Assembly: GCA_036794395.1 (NCBI GenBank)
Contig: DAIRGS010000014.1
Location: forward strand, 1 to 45,067
DNA from: DASXMX01 sp036794395
GTDB taxonomy: Bacteria > Planctomycetota > Phycisphaerae > Tepidisphaerales > Tepidisphaeraceae
Length of the DNA: 45,067 nucleotides
Direction of reading: 5' to 3'
Part shown: piece after piece, positions 33,301 through 40,869 of the stretch
How positions within the stretch are numbered: position 1 is the stretch's first letter
How the letters are laid out: each line of letters starts with the position of its first letter
Notes under the pieces: model-generated
Database searches by the model: none
What the model was told of the DNA's origin: nothing
What the model saw: the letters and a program-made list of their open reading frames with translations, nothing else
Translations under genes and position numbers: made by a program

Positions 33301-34204
33301 TGCTGAAAATCGCCTGACCCGGAGCGAAAATCTGGTTGAACAGCGTGCTTCGCTGACTCGACGCAGCCAGAATATCCGGCGTCGCGCTGTTCTCGAACGA
33401 GAAATACGGATTTCCGTCCCCATATTGGGCCGTGAAGTTGTAGGCGCCCAGCCCGTTCGTCGCCCAGATATTGCCCACCCCGACCGTCGATTGAGCAGCG
33501 GGCGTGGATTCGCCTGGCGCGGCGAAGTCCTGGTAGCTGTTTCCAACGGCGCTAATAACGGTAACGCCCATGCCCTCGAGGGTGTGGATCGCCTGGCTTC
33601 TGGCATCAACTGGGTTGGTATTAAAGTTTCCACCAAAACCCAGCGACATATTGATTGCTTTGATGTTGTAGTCGGTATGATGTGCTTCGACCCACAGCAA
33701 TCCGTTTAGCACGGGGTCGAATTGGCTGGACGCCTCCGTCGCATCCGCAAGCACCTTGATGTCGATCAGCTTTGCCTGGTACGCCACCCCGATGTCAGGA
33801 TTGCTAGACGCCGCGATACCCGATACGTGCGACCCGTGCCCTTCGTTGTCAACCGCATCCGCCAGAAAGTTTGTATCAATCGGCGCGGACGGCGGCTGTT
33901 GAACGGCGTTGTAAAACGCCACGATGTTGTTCTTCAGTTCGGGATTCTGGGCAAAAACACCCGTATCCAATACTGCAATCCCGATCGATTGTCCGGTCAA
34001 GAACGAGAACTGCGGGTCGTTGCGCATCGCGGTAATGCCCGTGAGATCGAACGCGGCATTGAGCATCACCCGCTGCTCAAGGGGTTCGAAGACCATGCGC
34101 GCATCGAATTGGGCCAGGGCGCGGGCCGCGGCACGCGCCAACGACTGGCGGTGCGGGTTCAAGAATCCGGAAGAGCGCCGCGAGGCGGTGCGACGGCGAA
34201 ACAT
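30317..34204 (-). CDS. Large secreted subtilase (S8) with LEPR-type N-terminus and PPC-like repeats
   Basis: A 1295-residue serine protease. The N-terminus has a basic stretch and the motif FEPLEQRVMLNA (39-50), the LEPR-XLL signature seen on many planctomycete surface proteins. The S8 catalytic triad is complete: Asp80 (AVLDTGV), His123 (EGHGSHVSG), Ser317 (SGTSMASP), with oxyanion Asn222. From about 410 to 1010 follow several pre-peptidase C-terminal-like beta domains, recognisable by repeated DxDVYKLV-, DVHFYSLV-, DVDFYAF- and DIDMYQFV-type strands and GQTYYIGV/I phrases. The rest is a beta-helix-like Ser/Thr/Gly region. AAAGGA precedes the ATG. Probably cell-surface or extracellular; substrate unknown. 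Confidence 0.92.
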   Translation of the reverse strand: MFRRRTASRRSSGFLNPHRQSLARAAARALAQFDARMVFEPLEQRVMLNAAFDLTGITAMRNDPQFSFLTGQSIGIAVLDTGVFAQNPELKNNIVAFYNAVQQPPSAPIDTNFLADAVDNEGHGSHVSGIAASSNPDIGVAYQAKLIDIKVLADATEASSQFDPVLNGLLWVEAHHTDYNIKAINMSLGFGGNFNTNPVDARSQAIHTLEGMGVTVISAVGNSYQDFAAPGESTPAAQSTVGVGNIWATNGLGAYNFTAQYGDGNPYFSFENSATPDILAASSQRSTLFNQIFAPGQAIFSTWNSLTQLHNTISGTSMASPLVAGSVALMQQAAFTFGGRYLDPQEMITILHTSADHIVDSNVTTNGRVLATGGPPVDLPESGLTFDRINVYRAVQQVKQTVQIGGPSVDSNKTIATAVTTTPLNGANEVTITGNIGKDGNNFIGFPDIDVYKLVVQTPGTLTITSSSGPPGTIQFDEGLRLFNSSGSIVLATAGGNGVPYPTLLSPPGAVLPAGTYYLGVSEAPNNAYSIIDGSGAHSGGSQGDYQIHVTVQTPDPGGVYVAAQSIGLNSPTILTPPIPGPTVPYTLLTGIIGQQTAADGTTVTFTDGDVHFYSLVAPDSGNLDIQADSFVAVFNSSAARIGTGSSPFSVAVTAGQTYYIGVTSFANSTFDPNNPFTRAVNSTAFVQPYNLYVGFDNGDKNGTLITASSQTFGTTVSGTIGTDPTGTFLGANGGNKDVDFYAFTVPTAGIFKVTAAGNGGFAPQLSLWNSSTGFGAVQRLADANSNDGTLYEQVTAGQQVLLAVTGKGNQNFNGIALASGSGGTTGTYSLTTSVQALSTLSTLSNNSINANQPTVVTLGQTVPGNIGVDGTLVVGPKDIDMYQFVAPATRQYTFKTITDAEGSADTVLRVFDALGNQVAINDNADATTTASSVTVSMQAGQTYYIGISGFSASSLAYNPLDGSGAVGGSTGPYNFEVLDAGAFQRTTNFQEGTKLSILDASGHKVTLTLKGPGTGQLVFLSTSGNDNIAQLILTGTDATSSLSVKGVTTIGKITVTNALGTLDVRQVSLTGDMSVTGGLGKLTLASAANGTISIGSGNTLIATIGSLTDESLSSAEPIKTLTASQWATTGATRGTLSAPSIESLRVKGDFNEDVGAGTIKKFQVGSLTASAIRAATSIDTLTTGNATNSEIFVAVDTSQTALPTTSDQFTSAGSIKSINVRGTFSNTQIAGWNIASVNLRSIQTSNGGTPFGIAGNKVDNVRSSANGKAQVSKSLFSPLASVSLGGDAIIRLLG

Positions 34205-34313
34205 ACTGGTTCCTTTCGTTGATCGAACTCACTGCGCCACGGTTGCGGATCGCGTCCCAACGCCCCTGCGGGCGAATGGGGATCTCGAATAAGGTGGGTG
34301 CTGAAGAAGGCCC

Positions 34314-34327
34314 GGCGGCATGCCGCC
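34314..34327. repeat. Perfect 14-bp palindrome GGCGGCATGCCGCC
   Basis: Lies in the predicted 5' leader of the subtilase mRNA, about 115 nt before its start codon. It could be a dimeric-protein site or a small hairpin. Confidence 0.45.
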
Positions 34328-34462
34328 CCGCGCCGACGGATGACTGTGGCCGCCTGCGATCTTGATCCACATTCCAGACAACGGGAGCGGCTCGTGGGCA
34401 CGCAGTAAATCCTTGAGGTCAATTCAGCATCCACCCAAACTCCGCCGCACACGGACTGGCGA

Positions 34463-34491
34463 AATCTAGCAAAACCACTCAAGCCGGGCAA
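34463..34491 (-). promoter_or_regulatory. Putative promoter of the subtilase gene
   Basis: On the minus strand TTGCCC (34491-34486) and TAGATT (34468-34463) are 17 nt apart. Transcription would start near 34456, about 250 nt before the start codon. Confidence 0.4.
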
Positions 34492-34602
34492 ACTTTTTCG
34501 GCATTGGGCGCATTGGATTCGGGCAATTACCTCATTAGATGCAAGTTATTGCCCCCAAAACACCTTCAGCCCATGAACGCACCGCAATTCCCTGTAACCG
34601 CA

Positions 34603-35976
34603 TCACAACGCATGCAGCCCCGCAAGCTGTGCATACAGTGCAGCCGCCGTTCGCGTGCCGGCGTGCAGGGCGTCCAGGTCAAATTTTTCATTAGGCGAGT
34701 GCACCCGATCGTCCGGCAGCCCAAACCCGACCAGCAAGGTATCAATTCCCAGTGTCGACTTGATTAAGCCAACCACCGGAATGGTCCCGCCGCTGCGAAT
34801 GAGTGTGGGCGTGGCCCCAAATCCCTGGCGGACGGCCTCTGTCGCCAGGTGCATCGCACGGCCCTCGCGTGAAACCAGAACCGGCGCCGATAACCCGTGC
34901 CGGGCGAACTCAATCTTCACGCCCTTCGGGCAGCGCTCCCGAATCATCTTCTCGAAGCTTTCGACTATTTTCACCGGGTCCTGGTTGGGCACCAGGCGCA
35001 TCGAAACCTTCGCCGAGGCGTTCGATGGGATGATCGTCTTGGCGCCGTAGCCCTGATACCCGCTGGTGATCCCGTTAATGTCGCACGTTGGCCTGGCCCA
35101 GGATCGCTCGGTGGCCGAATAGCCCTTTTCGCCCATGGCGGCGTCGATCTTCAGGTCACTGAGGAATTTCTTTTCGTCAAACGGCAACTTTGCCCAGGCA
35201 TCGCGCTCAGATTGCGATAGCGGCACGACATCGTCGTAAAACCCCGGCACCGTCACCTTCTGATCCGCATCATGCAGGGAGCCAAGGGCGGCGCACAAGA
35301 TGTTGGCTGGATTGGGGATCGCGCCACCATACAGCCCGCTGTGGGTGTCATGGTCCGCGGCTGTAATGAAGACTTCCGTGTAAACCAGCCCGCGCAGTCC
35401 ATACGTAATCGCAGGCAAGCCCCTGGCGTACTGATTTGTATCGCTGATCAGCGCCACATCGGCTTTCAACTCATCCCGATTGTCGCGGACGAACTTCTCC
35501 AGGTTATCGCTGCCGATTTCCTCTTCACCCTCGATCAACAACGTAATGTTGACTGGCAGCCCTCCATTCCGCTCCCACGCCGCGATCGCCTGGAGATGCG
35601 CCCAAACCTGACCTTTGTCATCCACCGCCCCGCGCGCATAGATTGCCCCATCTCGAATCGTCGGCTCAAAAGGGGGTGTCAGCCATTTATCCAGCGGCTC
35701 GGGAGGTTGGACGTCGTAATGTCCGTAAAACAAAATTGTCGGCCGGCCCGGCTTATGTTCATTCTTCGCGACCACCGCCGGGTGCCCGCCGGTTTGCCTG
35801 ACATGGGCCTTTAATCCCATTGCATTCAGCTTGTCGGCAATCCATGCCGCACATCGGCGAAGATCATCTTTATGCTCGGGTTTCGTACTGACGCTCGGGA
35901 TGGTCAGCAGCTCCTTCAGCCCGGCGATCGTTGCCTCCCGGTTCGCGTCAATCTGTTTCAGTACCGCGTCGATCAT
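34603..35976 (-). CDS. M20 family metallopeptidase (dipeptidase)
   Basis: Predicted di-zinc aminoacylase/dipeptidase of the cytoplasm. Numbered from 35991, the metal and catalytic residues are His91 and Asp93 (FYGHYDVQP), Asp124 (GAVDDKGQ), Glu157-Glu158 (EGEEEIGSD), Asp184 (ISDTNQYARG), and a final His in DRVHSPNEKF. The dimerisation insert contains DHDTHSGLYGGAIPNPA. Length is about 457-462 residues, normal for M20 dipeptidases. Two starts are in frame: ATG 35991 and ATG 35976; the second has GGAG 7 nt upstream and is preferred. The gene follows the membrane protein at 35995-37338 by 18 nt, indicating co-transcription. Confidence 0.93.
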   Translation of the reverse strand: MIDAVLKQIDANREATIAGLKELLTIPSVSTKPEHKDDLRRCAAWIADKLNAMGLKAHVRQTGGHPAVVAKNEHKPGRPTILFYGHYDVQPPEPLDKWLTPPFEPTIRDGAIYARGAVDDKGQVWAHLQAIAAWERNGGLPVNITLLIEGEEEIGSDNLEKFVRDNRDELKADVALISDTNQYARGLPAITYGLRGLVYTEVFITAADHDTHSGLYGGAIPNPANILCAALGSLHDADQKVTVPGFYDDVVPLSQSERDAWAKLPFDEKKFLSDLKIDAAMGEKGYSATERSWARPTCDINGITSGYQGYGAKTIIPSNASAKVSMRLVPNQDPVKIVESFEKMIRERCPKGVKIEFARHGLSAPVLVSREGRAMHLATEAVRQGFGATPTLIRSGGTIPVVGLIKSTLGIDTLLVGFGLPDDRVHSPNEKFDLDALHAGTRTAAALYAQLAGLHAL

Positions 35977-35994
35977 CACTTCACTCCGCATCTG

Positions 35995-37338
35995 TCAAAC
36001 TGCGTTAAACTTGAAGTAGTCTCGCAACTGCCGCGTCCGAAGGGAAATGAGTATTCCGACCGGAAACGCCAGCCCAAACACCAGCAACACAATGCCCCAC
36101 GTGATGGCCCACCCCGTGGCTCCCGCACCGGACGACGGTGAGCTCAGCAGGAAACTGGTGTGGATCAGCCAACCCACCGACCATACCCACGCAAAAACCA
36201 GCGGGATCTTAATCCATGCGAACACCCGTAACAGCCCCGGCGAAGCAAACGTCGACCGGCAAACCAGAATCCCGACGATCAACAGATAAATCGCCAGACC
36301 CAATGATGCCACCGCTTCCCCAATTAACATTGCAAGAGGGCTCCGCAATTGATGGAGGTTAGCGAAACCGGCAAACGGATTTGTGGGAATCGAACTGATG
36401 ATCTGTCCCTTAGGGCCCACCTTCAACATTCCAAGCTCAAATTGAACCAGCAAACCATCCGGCGCGGGAATCACCGAATTCACTGGCGAAGCGCTCCCGG
36501 GCGTCACCCATGCCTGGTCCGCGGCAGAAAGCTGCGCCTCGATCGCCGCGAGCTCGGCCGCCCGGGGCGGCTTCGACGAATTCTGTTTAATCAGTTTAAT
36601 GATGTGTCGCACTTCGGCCGCGCTGAGCGTGGTTCCCGTTCCCTGCGTCGTGGCCGGGAGAGAAGTCGCGGGCTCTGTCGCTGCCGGTTGAGTCGCGACG
36701 GCCGTTTCGTTGGTCTGTGCCGAGTCAGAATTATTTGCCGCGGAGGTGTTGATCGCGTGGCTTCCATCGGCTGAAACAAAAACCGCCCGATCCCGATAAA
36801 CCTCCACCCGCCCCTTCGCCGTCACAAAAACCGCCGCCCCATCCGCATCCGCGGCCGGATGATGCTCCCGCAACGATTCCCGCACGCCGGGATCCGTGAT
36901 CGGAGGTGCATCAAAATCATCCTGGTCTTCGGTTCCGGTCCCAAGAATTTCGCGCCCATGCGCCCGTATCAATTTGTCCAGCTCGCGAATCCGCGGCCCA
37001 TCAAGTTCAAGCACCGATCGCAGCGCATTCACTGCCACCGAAGCATCCCCCATCGACAGCTTCGCCGGTTGCACCGGCGGCGTCGCCACGGTTGCGGCCG
37101 GTGGCGCGAAACTAAACATCGATGAGGAAGAGGAAGCTGAAATCATCGCATAAAAAATCAGTCCATATACGCATGTCAAAAAACTCACGATCCCGCTCAT
37201 GCACGCAAGAACAATCGACAGAATCCCGATTACCACAATCAACCCAGGCCGGCCGCGTATCGCACCCGTCGAGTACGAAAGCGCTTCGGCCGGAATCGGA
37301 ATCGGCGGCGGAAGTTGAGGTGGAATCGCGTCTGACAT
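35995..37338 (-). CDS. Unknown multi-span membrane protein with large soluble insert
   Basis: A 447-residue unrecognised protein. A Pro-rich N-terminus (PPQLPPPIPIPAEAL) is followed by a first membrane region at about 30-60 (GLIVVIGILSIVLACMSGIV, TCVYGLIFYAM). A large hydrophilic insert of about 250 residues follows, rich in Ala, Thr and Gln, with a helical segment SAAEVRHIIKLIKQN. At least three spans come at the C-terminus (SLGLAIYLLIVGILVC, KIPLVFAWVWSVGWLI, ITWGIVLLVFGLAFPVGILI). TACAAT is 10 nt before ATG 37338, with GGAAGGG in between; ATG 37350 is an alternative. It precedes the M20 gene in an apparent operon. Function unknown. Confidence 0.75.
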   Translation of the reverse strand: MSDAIPPQLPPPIPIPAEALSYSTGAIRGRPGLIVVIGILSIVLACMSGIVSFLTCVYGLIFYAMISASSSSSMFSFAPPAATVATPPVQPAKLSMGDASVAVNALRSVLELDGPRIRELDKLIRAHGREILGTGTEDQDDFDAPPITDPGVRESLREHHPAADADGAAVFVTAKGRVEVYRDRAVFVSADGSHAINTSAANNSDSAQTNETAVATQPAATEPATSLPATTQGTGTTLSAAEVRHIIKLIKQNSSKPPRAAELAAIEAQLSAADQAWVTPGSASPVNSVIPAPDGLLVQFELGMLKVGPKGQIISSIPTNPFAGFANLHQLRSPLAMLIGEAVASLGLAIYLLIVGILVCRSTFASPGLLRVFAWIKIPLVFAWVWSVGWLIHTSFLLSSPSSGAGATGWAITWGIVLLVFGLAFPVGILISLRTRQLRDYFKFNAV

Positions 37339-37438
37339 GAACCCTTCCATTGTAGATGCCGGCGCCGCATTGGGAAGATGGCTGGTCTCCTCCGTTGCCG
37401 GAGGGGAGTGCTAAACGCCTGTGCGCGATTCTGCGCTT

Positions 37439-37638
37439 CGTGGCACGGCTTTCCAAGCCGTGATCGAGGGGGATGACCACCAACGCCGGGTGAGATGTGG
37501 GAAAACCAAGTTTCCACACAAGGACAACCTTCTGTTTTGTGGGAAGAAATGCTCCCTTAAGGAAAGTTGGTTTTCCCACATACCACCCGGCGCTGGACCC
37601 GCGGCTGCCCCAAACACGGGTTAGAAACCCGTGCCACG
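37439..37638. repeat. Nested 200-bp palindromic element
   Basis: Outer inverted repeat CGTGGCACGG (37439-37448) with CCGTGCCACG (37629-37638). Each end carries its own 8-bp hairpin (CACGGCTT/AAGCCGTG at 37444-37462; CACGGGTT/AACCCGTG at 37615-37633). Inside, 37484-37509 and 37567-37592 form a 26-bp inverted repeat with two mismatches, containing GTGGGAAAACCAA. No open frame of note lies within. The whole region 37339-37731 holds no gene; this element occupies half of it. Confidence 0.75.
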
Positions 37639-37731
37639 TAAACCGAGGGTCCTGAAAAGTCGTGCGGTTATCACCTACGGCGGATTATTAAGGCCTTTGC
37701 TTCGGCTTCATCGTATCTACAATCGCGCGGC

Positions 37732-38721
37732 ATGGGTGCGAGCGATAAGACGGAATTTCCGTTGTTGGGGTATCTCGACGAGTTGGTCGAGGACCTGCAC
37801 AAGAACGTGAACAAGGCGCTGCGGGCGTTTGATGCCGAGGCGATCCATGATGCGCGGGTGGCCACGCGGCGGTTAAAGGCGGCGATGGGGTTGTTGGAGT
37901 CGGTGCTGTCGGCGGAGCATCGCAAGCCGTTCGGGAAGGTGCTGAAGAGACTGCGGCGGCGGCTGGGGCCGTTGCGGGACCTGGATGTGATGATCGAGCG
38001 TCTGGAGAAGATGGAATCCCATGCGATCCATGGGCCGGCGGCGGGATGGATGAAGGAGCATCTTTCGCGCCAGCGGGATGCCGAGCGGGAGCGGGCGCGG
38101 AAGAAGGCCGCACCGGCGGATGTGCTGGCGAAGCTGGGGAGCTGGTGGTCGGTGCGGGAAGAAGTGGTGGAGGCACACGATGCAGTGGATACGCTGCTGA
38201 GCGAATCACTGCACATGCAACTGGATGCTTTTGCCGACCAGGCGGCTCAATTGTCGGCCGAGGCGGGGTCGCGGCGGGAAGATCCGCATCAGCTGCGCAT
38301 TGCCGGCAAGTCATTGCGATACACGCTGGAGCTGGCCAAGTCACAGGGTCATCGATTGCCGGGGGCGATATTGAAGGGGTTTAAGAAAATGCAGGAGGCC
38401 CTGGGGAACTGGCATGATGCGGTGGTGCTGGTGGAATGTGCGATGAAAACATCGCTGGATCAGGCGCTTTCTTATCATCATCCACAGACGCAGGATCAAT
38501 TGCTGAAGCTGACGCGATTGTTTCTGACGCAATCTGAAAAAGAGCTGGCGAGTTTTTCCAAGCTCTGGGAAAAGCACGGGGGTGATGTTGCGGAGACCAT
38601 TCGCCAGAAGTTCCCGCTTTCCAAGGCGGTCAGCGAACCACAAACGGGTCCCGATCCAATTGACTCAGGTGGCACGCCAGCCCCGGAAGCGCCTGCTCCA
38701 GACGCTGTTTCAGGCGCTTGA
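37732..38721 (+). CDS. CHAD domain protein
   Basis: A 329-residue all-helical CHAD protein; CHAD domains bind inorganic polyphosphate through conserved basic residues. Signature segments: EAIHDARVATRRLKAAMGLL (first His/Arg cluster), RRRLGPLRDLDVMIERLEK, HQLRIAGKSLRYTLELAKS (second cluster) and MQEALGNWHDAVVLVE. The last 40 residues are Pro/Ala-rich and disordered. TACAAT (37718-37723) lies 8 nt before the ATG. The final 92 nt overlap the 3' end of the convergent nif3 gene. No polyphosphate kinase is nearby. Confidence 0.92.
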   Translation: MGASDKTEFPLLGYLDELVEDLHKNVNKALRAFDAEAIHDARVATRRLKAAMGLLESVLSAEHRKPFGKVLKRLRRRLGPLRDLDVMIERLEKMESHAIHGPAAGWMKEHLSRQRDAERERARKKAAPADVLAKLGSWWSVREEVVEAHDAVDTLLSESLHMQLDAFADQAAQLSAEAGSRREDPHQLRIAGKSLRYTLELAKSQGHRLPGAILKGFKKMQEALGNWHDAVVLVECAMKTSLDQALSYHHPQTQDQLLKLTRLFLTQSEKELASFSKLWEKHGGDVAETIRQKFPLSKAVSEPQTGPDPIDSGGTPAPEAPAPDAVSGA

Positions 38722-39721
38722 GGGTTGCACGTTCGCTGTTGGAGTGCAGGGTGCAGACGACAGTCATGCCAGCCGCGGCGGCTTTGAGGGCGTCGTGGTG
38801 GCGCATTTCGCCGGTGAGGAAGAGATCGGCTTTTTGGGCGAGCGCGTCGTTGACCAGATCGCCGCAGGCGCCGGCGCAGGTGGCGACCCGGGTGATCTTT
38901 CCTTCCAGCGGGCCGGCGATCAGCAGGTGATCGATTTCGAGGCCTTTTTTGATGCGGTCGAGTAGGACCGGGCGATCCACGGGAGAGTCGAACTCGCCCA
39001 GGCGGCCCATGCCGACGCCTTCGAGCGGGGCGGCGAGTTGGTTGAGATCGAAGGCCGGTTGCTCGTAAGGGTGGGCGGCCTGCAAGGCCTGAATAATCGC
39101 GGTGAGCTTTGAAATGGGGACGATTGTTTCGATGCGGATCTCAGGGGCGTGCTCAAGTTGGCCGGGCATGCCAACCGCGGGGTTGGTGCCTTCGCCGCCG
39201 AGGAAAGTCCCGGTGCCTGGGGAGCGGAAACTGCACGCCGAGTAGTTGCCGATTTGGCCAGCCCCGGCGTCGAACAATGCCTGGCTGACTTTGTCCAACG
39301 CGGATTCCGGCACGAAGGTGACCAGCTTGTATTGGGTCGCCTTGGTTTCGGCGAGCTTCAGGGGTGATCGTTTGGTAACCCCCAGAATATCGCAGAGTAT
39401 ATCGTTGGTTCCGCCCTCGGCGACGTCGAGGGCGGTGTGGGGCGAATAGATTGCGACATGGTCGCGTATGGCGTCGAACATGACGCTACCGGCCGTCAGG
39501 CGCTTGATAGCCTGAAAGATCGGCGGATGGTAGGCGATGACCAACTCGCAGCCGAGCGAAGCGCGTTCCTTGGCGACATTGCGGGTGTAGTCGATCGTCA
39601 GGAGCGTTTTGGAGACTTCCTGCTCGGGGTCGCCCACGAGGAGCCCGACGTTATCCCAAGTCTCTGCGAGGCGGTTGGGCGCAATTAGTTCCAGGGATTG
39701 CAGGATTGTTTTGAGTTGCAT
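38630..39721 (-). CDS. Nif3-like dinuclear metal-centre protein
   Basis: A 363-residue member of the Nif3/YbgI (GTP cyclohydrolase I type 2-like) family, forming toroidal hexamers with two metals per subunit. Conserved elements: AETWDNVGLLVGDP, CELVIAYHPPIFQAIKRL, AIYSPHTALDVAEGGTND, the regulatory insert with HPYEQPAFDL, CAGACGDLVNDAL, DLFLTGEMRHHDAL and the C-terminal TLHSNSERATLKRL. AAAGGAG lies 5 nt before ATG 39721, so the longer frame to 39799 is rejected. The 3' end overlaps the CHAD gene by 92 nt. Exact substrate in vivo is uncertain. Confidence 0.95.
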   Translation of the reverse strand: MQLKTILQSLELIAPNRLAETWDNVGLLVGDPEQEVSKTLLTIDYTRNVAKERASLGCELVIAYHPPIFQAIKRLTAGSVMFDAIRDHVAIYSPHTALDVAEGGTNDILCDILGVTKRSPLKLAETKATQYKLVTFVPESALDKVSQALFDAGAGQIGNYSACSFRSPGTGTFLGGEGTNPAVGMPGQLEHAPEIRIETIVPISKLTAIIQALQAAHPYEQPAFDLNQLAAPLEGVGMGRLGEFDSPVDRPVLLDRIKKGLEIDHLLIAGPLEGKITRVATCAGACGDLVNDALAQKADLFLTGEMRHHDALKAAAAGMTVVCTLHSNSERATLKRLKQRLEQALPGLACHLSQLDRDPFVVR

Positions 39722-39847
39722 GGGGCTCCTTTGTGCCACTTTAATGCGTGGTGGAGGAGGCGGAAAGGAATGGATAATTGAAAATAAGAAATGGAACATG
39801 AAGTTCGGGCGAATTCGGTCGTTGCACTTGAATATCGGTAATGTGAT

Positions 39848-39876
39848 GGTTACATTAATGGTAACCGAATGGTTAC
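39848..39876. promoter_or_regulatory. Operator-like triple half-site GGTTAC / GTAACC / GGTTAC
   Basis: GGTTAC (39848-39853), GTAACC (39861-39866) and GGTTAC (39871-39876) alternate in orientation; the last two form GTAACC-4-GGTTAC. It lies in an AT-rich promoter region about 50 nt before the SRPBCC gene. ArsR-type repressors commonly control SRPBCC/AHA1-DoxX operons through such inverted repeats, but no ArsR gene is present here. Confidence 0.5.
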
Positions 39877-39923
39877 TAATTGTCGCACCTTATGTGGATG
39901 TTGCATAGCGATGAGGAGATTTC

Positions 39924-40365
39924 GTGAATTCACCGGAAACAAACGATGCGATCGTGAAGGACATTGTGATCAACGCACCGGCGGAGCGGGTGTTTGAGGC
40001 GTTGACGGATCCGCGGCAGCGGGTGGCCTGGTGGGGGGCGGCGGGGAAGTTTCAGGCGACGGAAATGGAGTCAGATTGCCTGGGTGATGCGGGGGACGGG
40101 GATGGGCGGGAAGCCGTTCACGTTGCAGGGGGAGTATCGGGCGCTCGAGCGGCCGTGGCTGCTGGAGTTTACATGGATGGATGATGGAGAGGAGAATATG
40201 CCGGTGACAGTGGTGCGGATCGATCTTGAGGAGACGGGCGGGGCGACGACGGTGCGGCTGACGCATTCGGGGTTTGCCAGCGAGAAGTCTCGGGAGCGGT
40301 ATCAGGGGTGGCCGTGGTTGCTGGCGTTGTTGCAGGGGTATGTGGAGCGGGGCGGATCGAATTGA
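39924..40365 (+). pseudogene. SRPBCC/AHA1-family gene broken by a frameshift
   Basis: The first frame (GTG 39924, GAGGAG upstream) encodes IVKDIVINAPAERVFEALTD and continues to TEMESD. The family sequence then resumes in another frame: WVMRGTGMGGKPFTLQGEYR, ERPWLLEFTW, TTVRLTHSGFASEKSRERYQ. The break is at about 40074-40082, where a family member would carry five or so residues like LRVGG; about 14 nt seem to be missing. Both halves are well conserved, so this is either a recent mutation or a sequencing/assembly error in a G-rich stretch. An intact protein would be a START-like ligand-binding/AHA1 protein of about 150 residues. Confidence 0.8.
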
Positions 40366-40410
40366 ACTGGGTTATTCTTGAGAACAATGGGCGAGTCGGG
40401 AAGGATCACT

Positions 40411-40824
40411 ATGAACACGCGATTGGTTGGATATTGGGTTGCAACGGGGTTGACGGTGTTTATTTTTTTGTCGGGTGGGGTGGTGGATGTGTTGAGGCCG
40501 GGCTTTGCTTTGGAGGGGATGCGGCATCTGGGGTATCCGGATTATTTCATGGTGATATTGGGCGTGTGGAAGGTGTTGGGCGGAGTTGCGGTTTTGATAC
40601 CGGGGGCTCCGCGGCTAAAGGAATGGGCTTATGCGGGAATGTTTTTTGATTTGTCCGGGGCGGCGGCCTCGCATGCGGCCGTGGGGGATCCGGTGATGAA
40701 GATTTTTACGCCAGTGATCTTGTTGGGTATCGTCGTTGCGTCGTGGGCGCTGAGGCCGGGAAGCAGGAAGCTGTGTGATTGCTCCACGGGATCGGCGGGA
40801 GATACTTCCGTTGCTTTGGAGTGA
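40411..40824 (+). CDS. DoxX-like membrane protein
   Basis: A 137-residue DoxX-like protein with four hydrophobic segments (VGYWVATGLTVFIFLSGGVV; YFMVILGVWKVLGGVAVLIP; WAYAGMFFDLSGAAASHAAV; FTPVILLGIVVASWAL). AAGGA lies 6 nt before ATG 40411. It follows the broken SRPBCC gene by 45 nt; SRPBCC plus DoxX behind an ArsR operator is a common bacterial arrangement. Biochemical role unknown. Confidence 0.85.
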   Translation: MNTRLVGYWVATGLTVFIFLSGGVVDVLRPGFALEGMRHLGYPDYFMVILGVWKVLGGVAVLIPGAPRLKEWAYAGMFFDLSGAAASHAAVGDPVMKIFTPVILLGIVVASWALRPGSRKLCDCSTGSAGDTSVALE

Positions 40825-40869
40825 GGGCGTTTTCCCAATACAAGTGCAAAGTTCGTGGGGAGAGCAGTC

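Larger units (their letters stand above)
34205..34602. other. 398-bp intergenic region: long leader of the subtilase gene
   Basis: No gene is seen. It contains the subtilase promoter (34463-34491, minus strand), a predicted leader of about 250 nt, a perfect 14-bp palindrome at 34314-34327 and a 7-bp hairpin (GGGCAAT 34521-34527 with ATTGCCC 34548-34554) beyond the M20 stop codon. Confidence 0.5.

Noticed and set aside
30275..34222. Several long plus-strand open frames (up to 335 codons) opposite the subtilase gene
   Set aside because: They lack start signals and protein-like composition and are explained by codon bias of the minus-strand gene.
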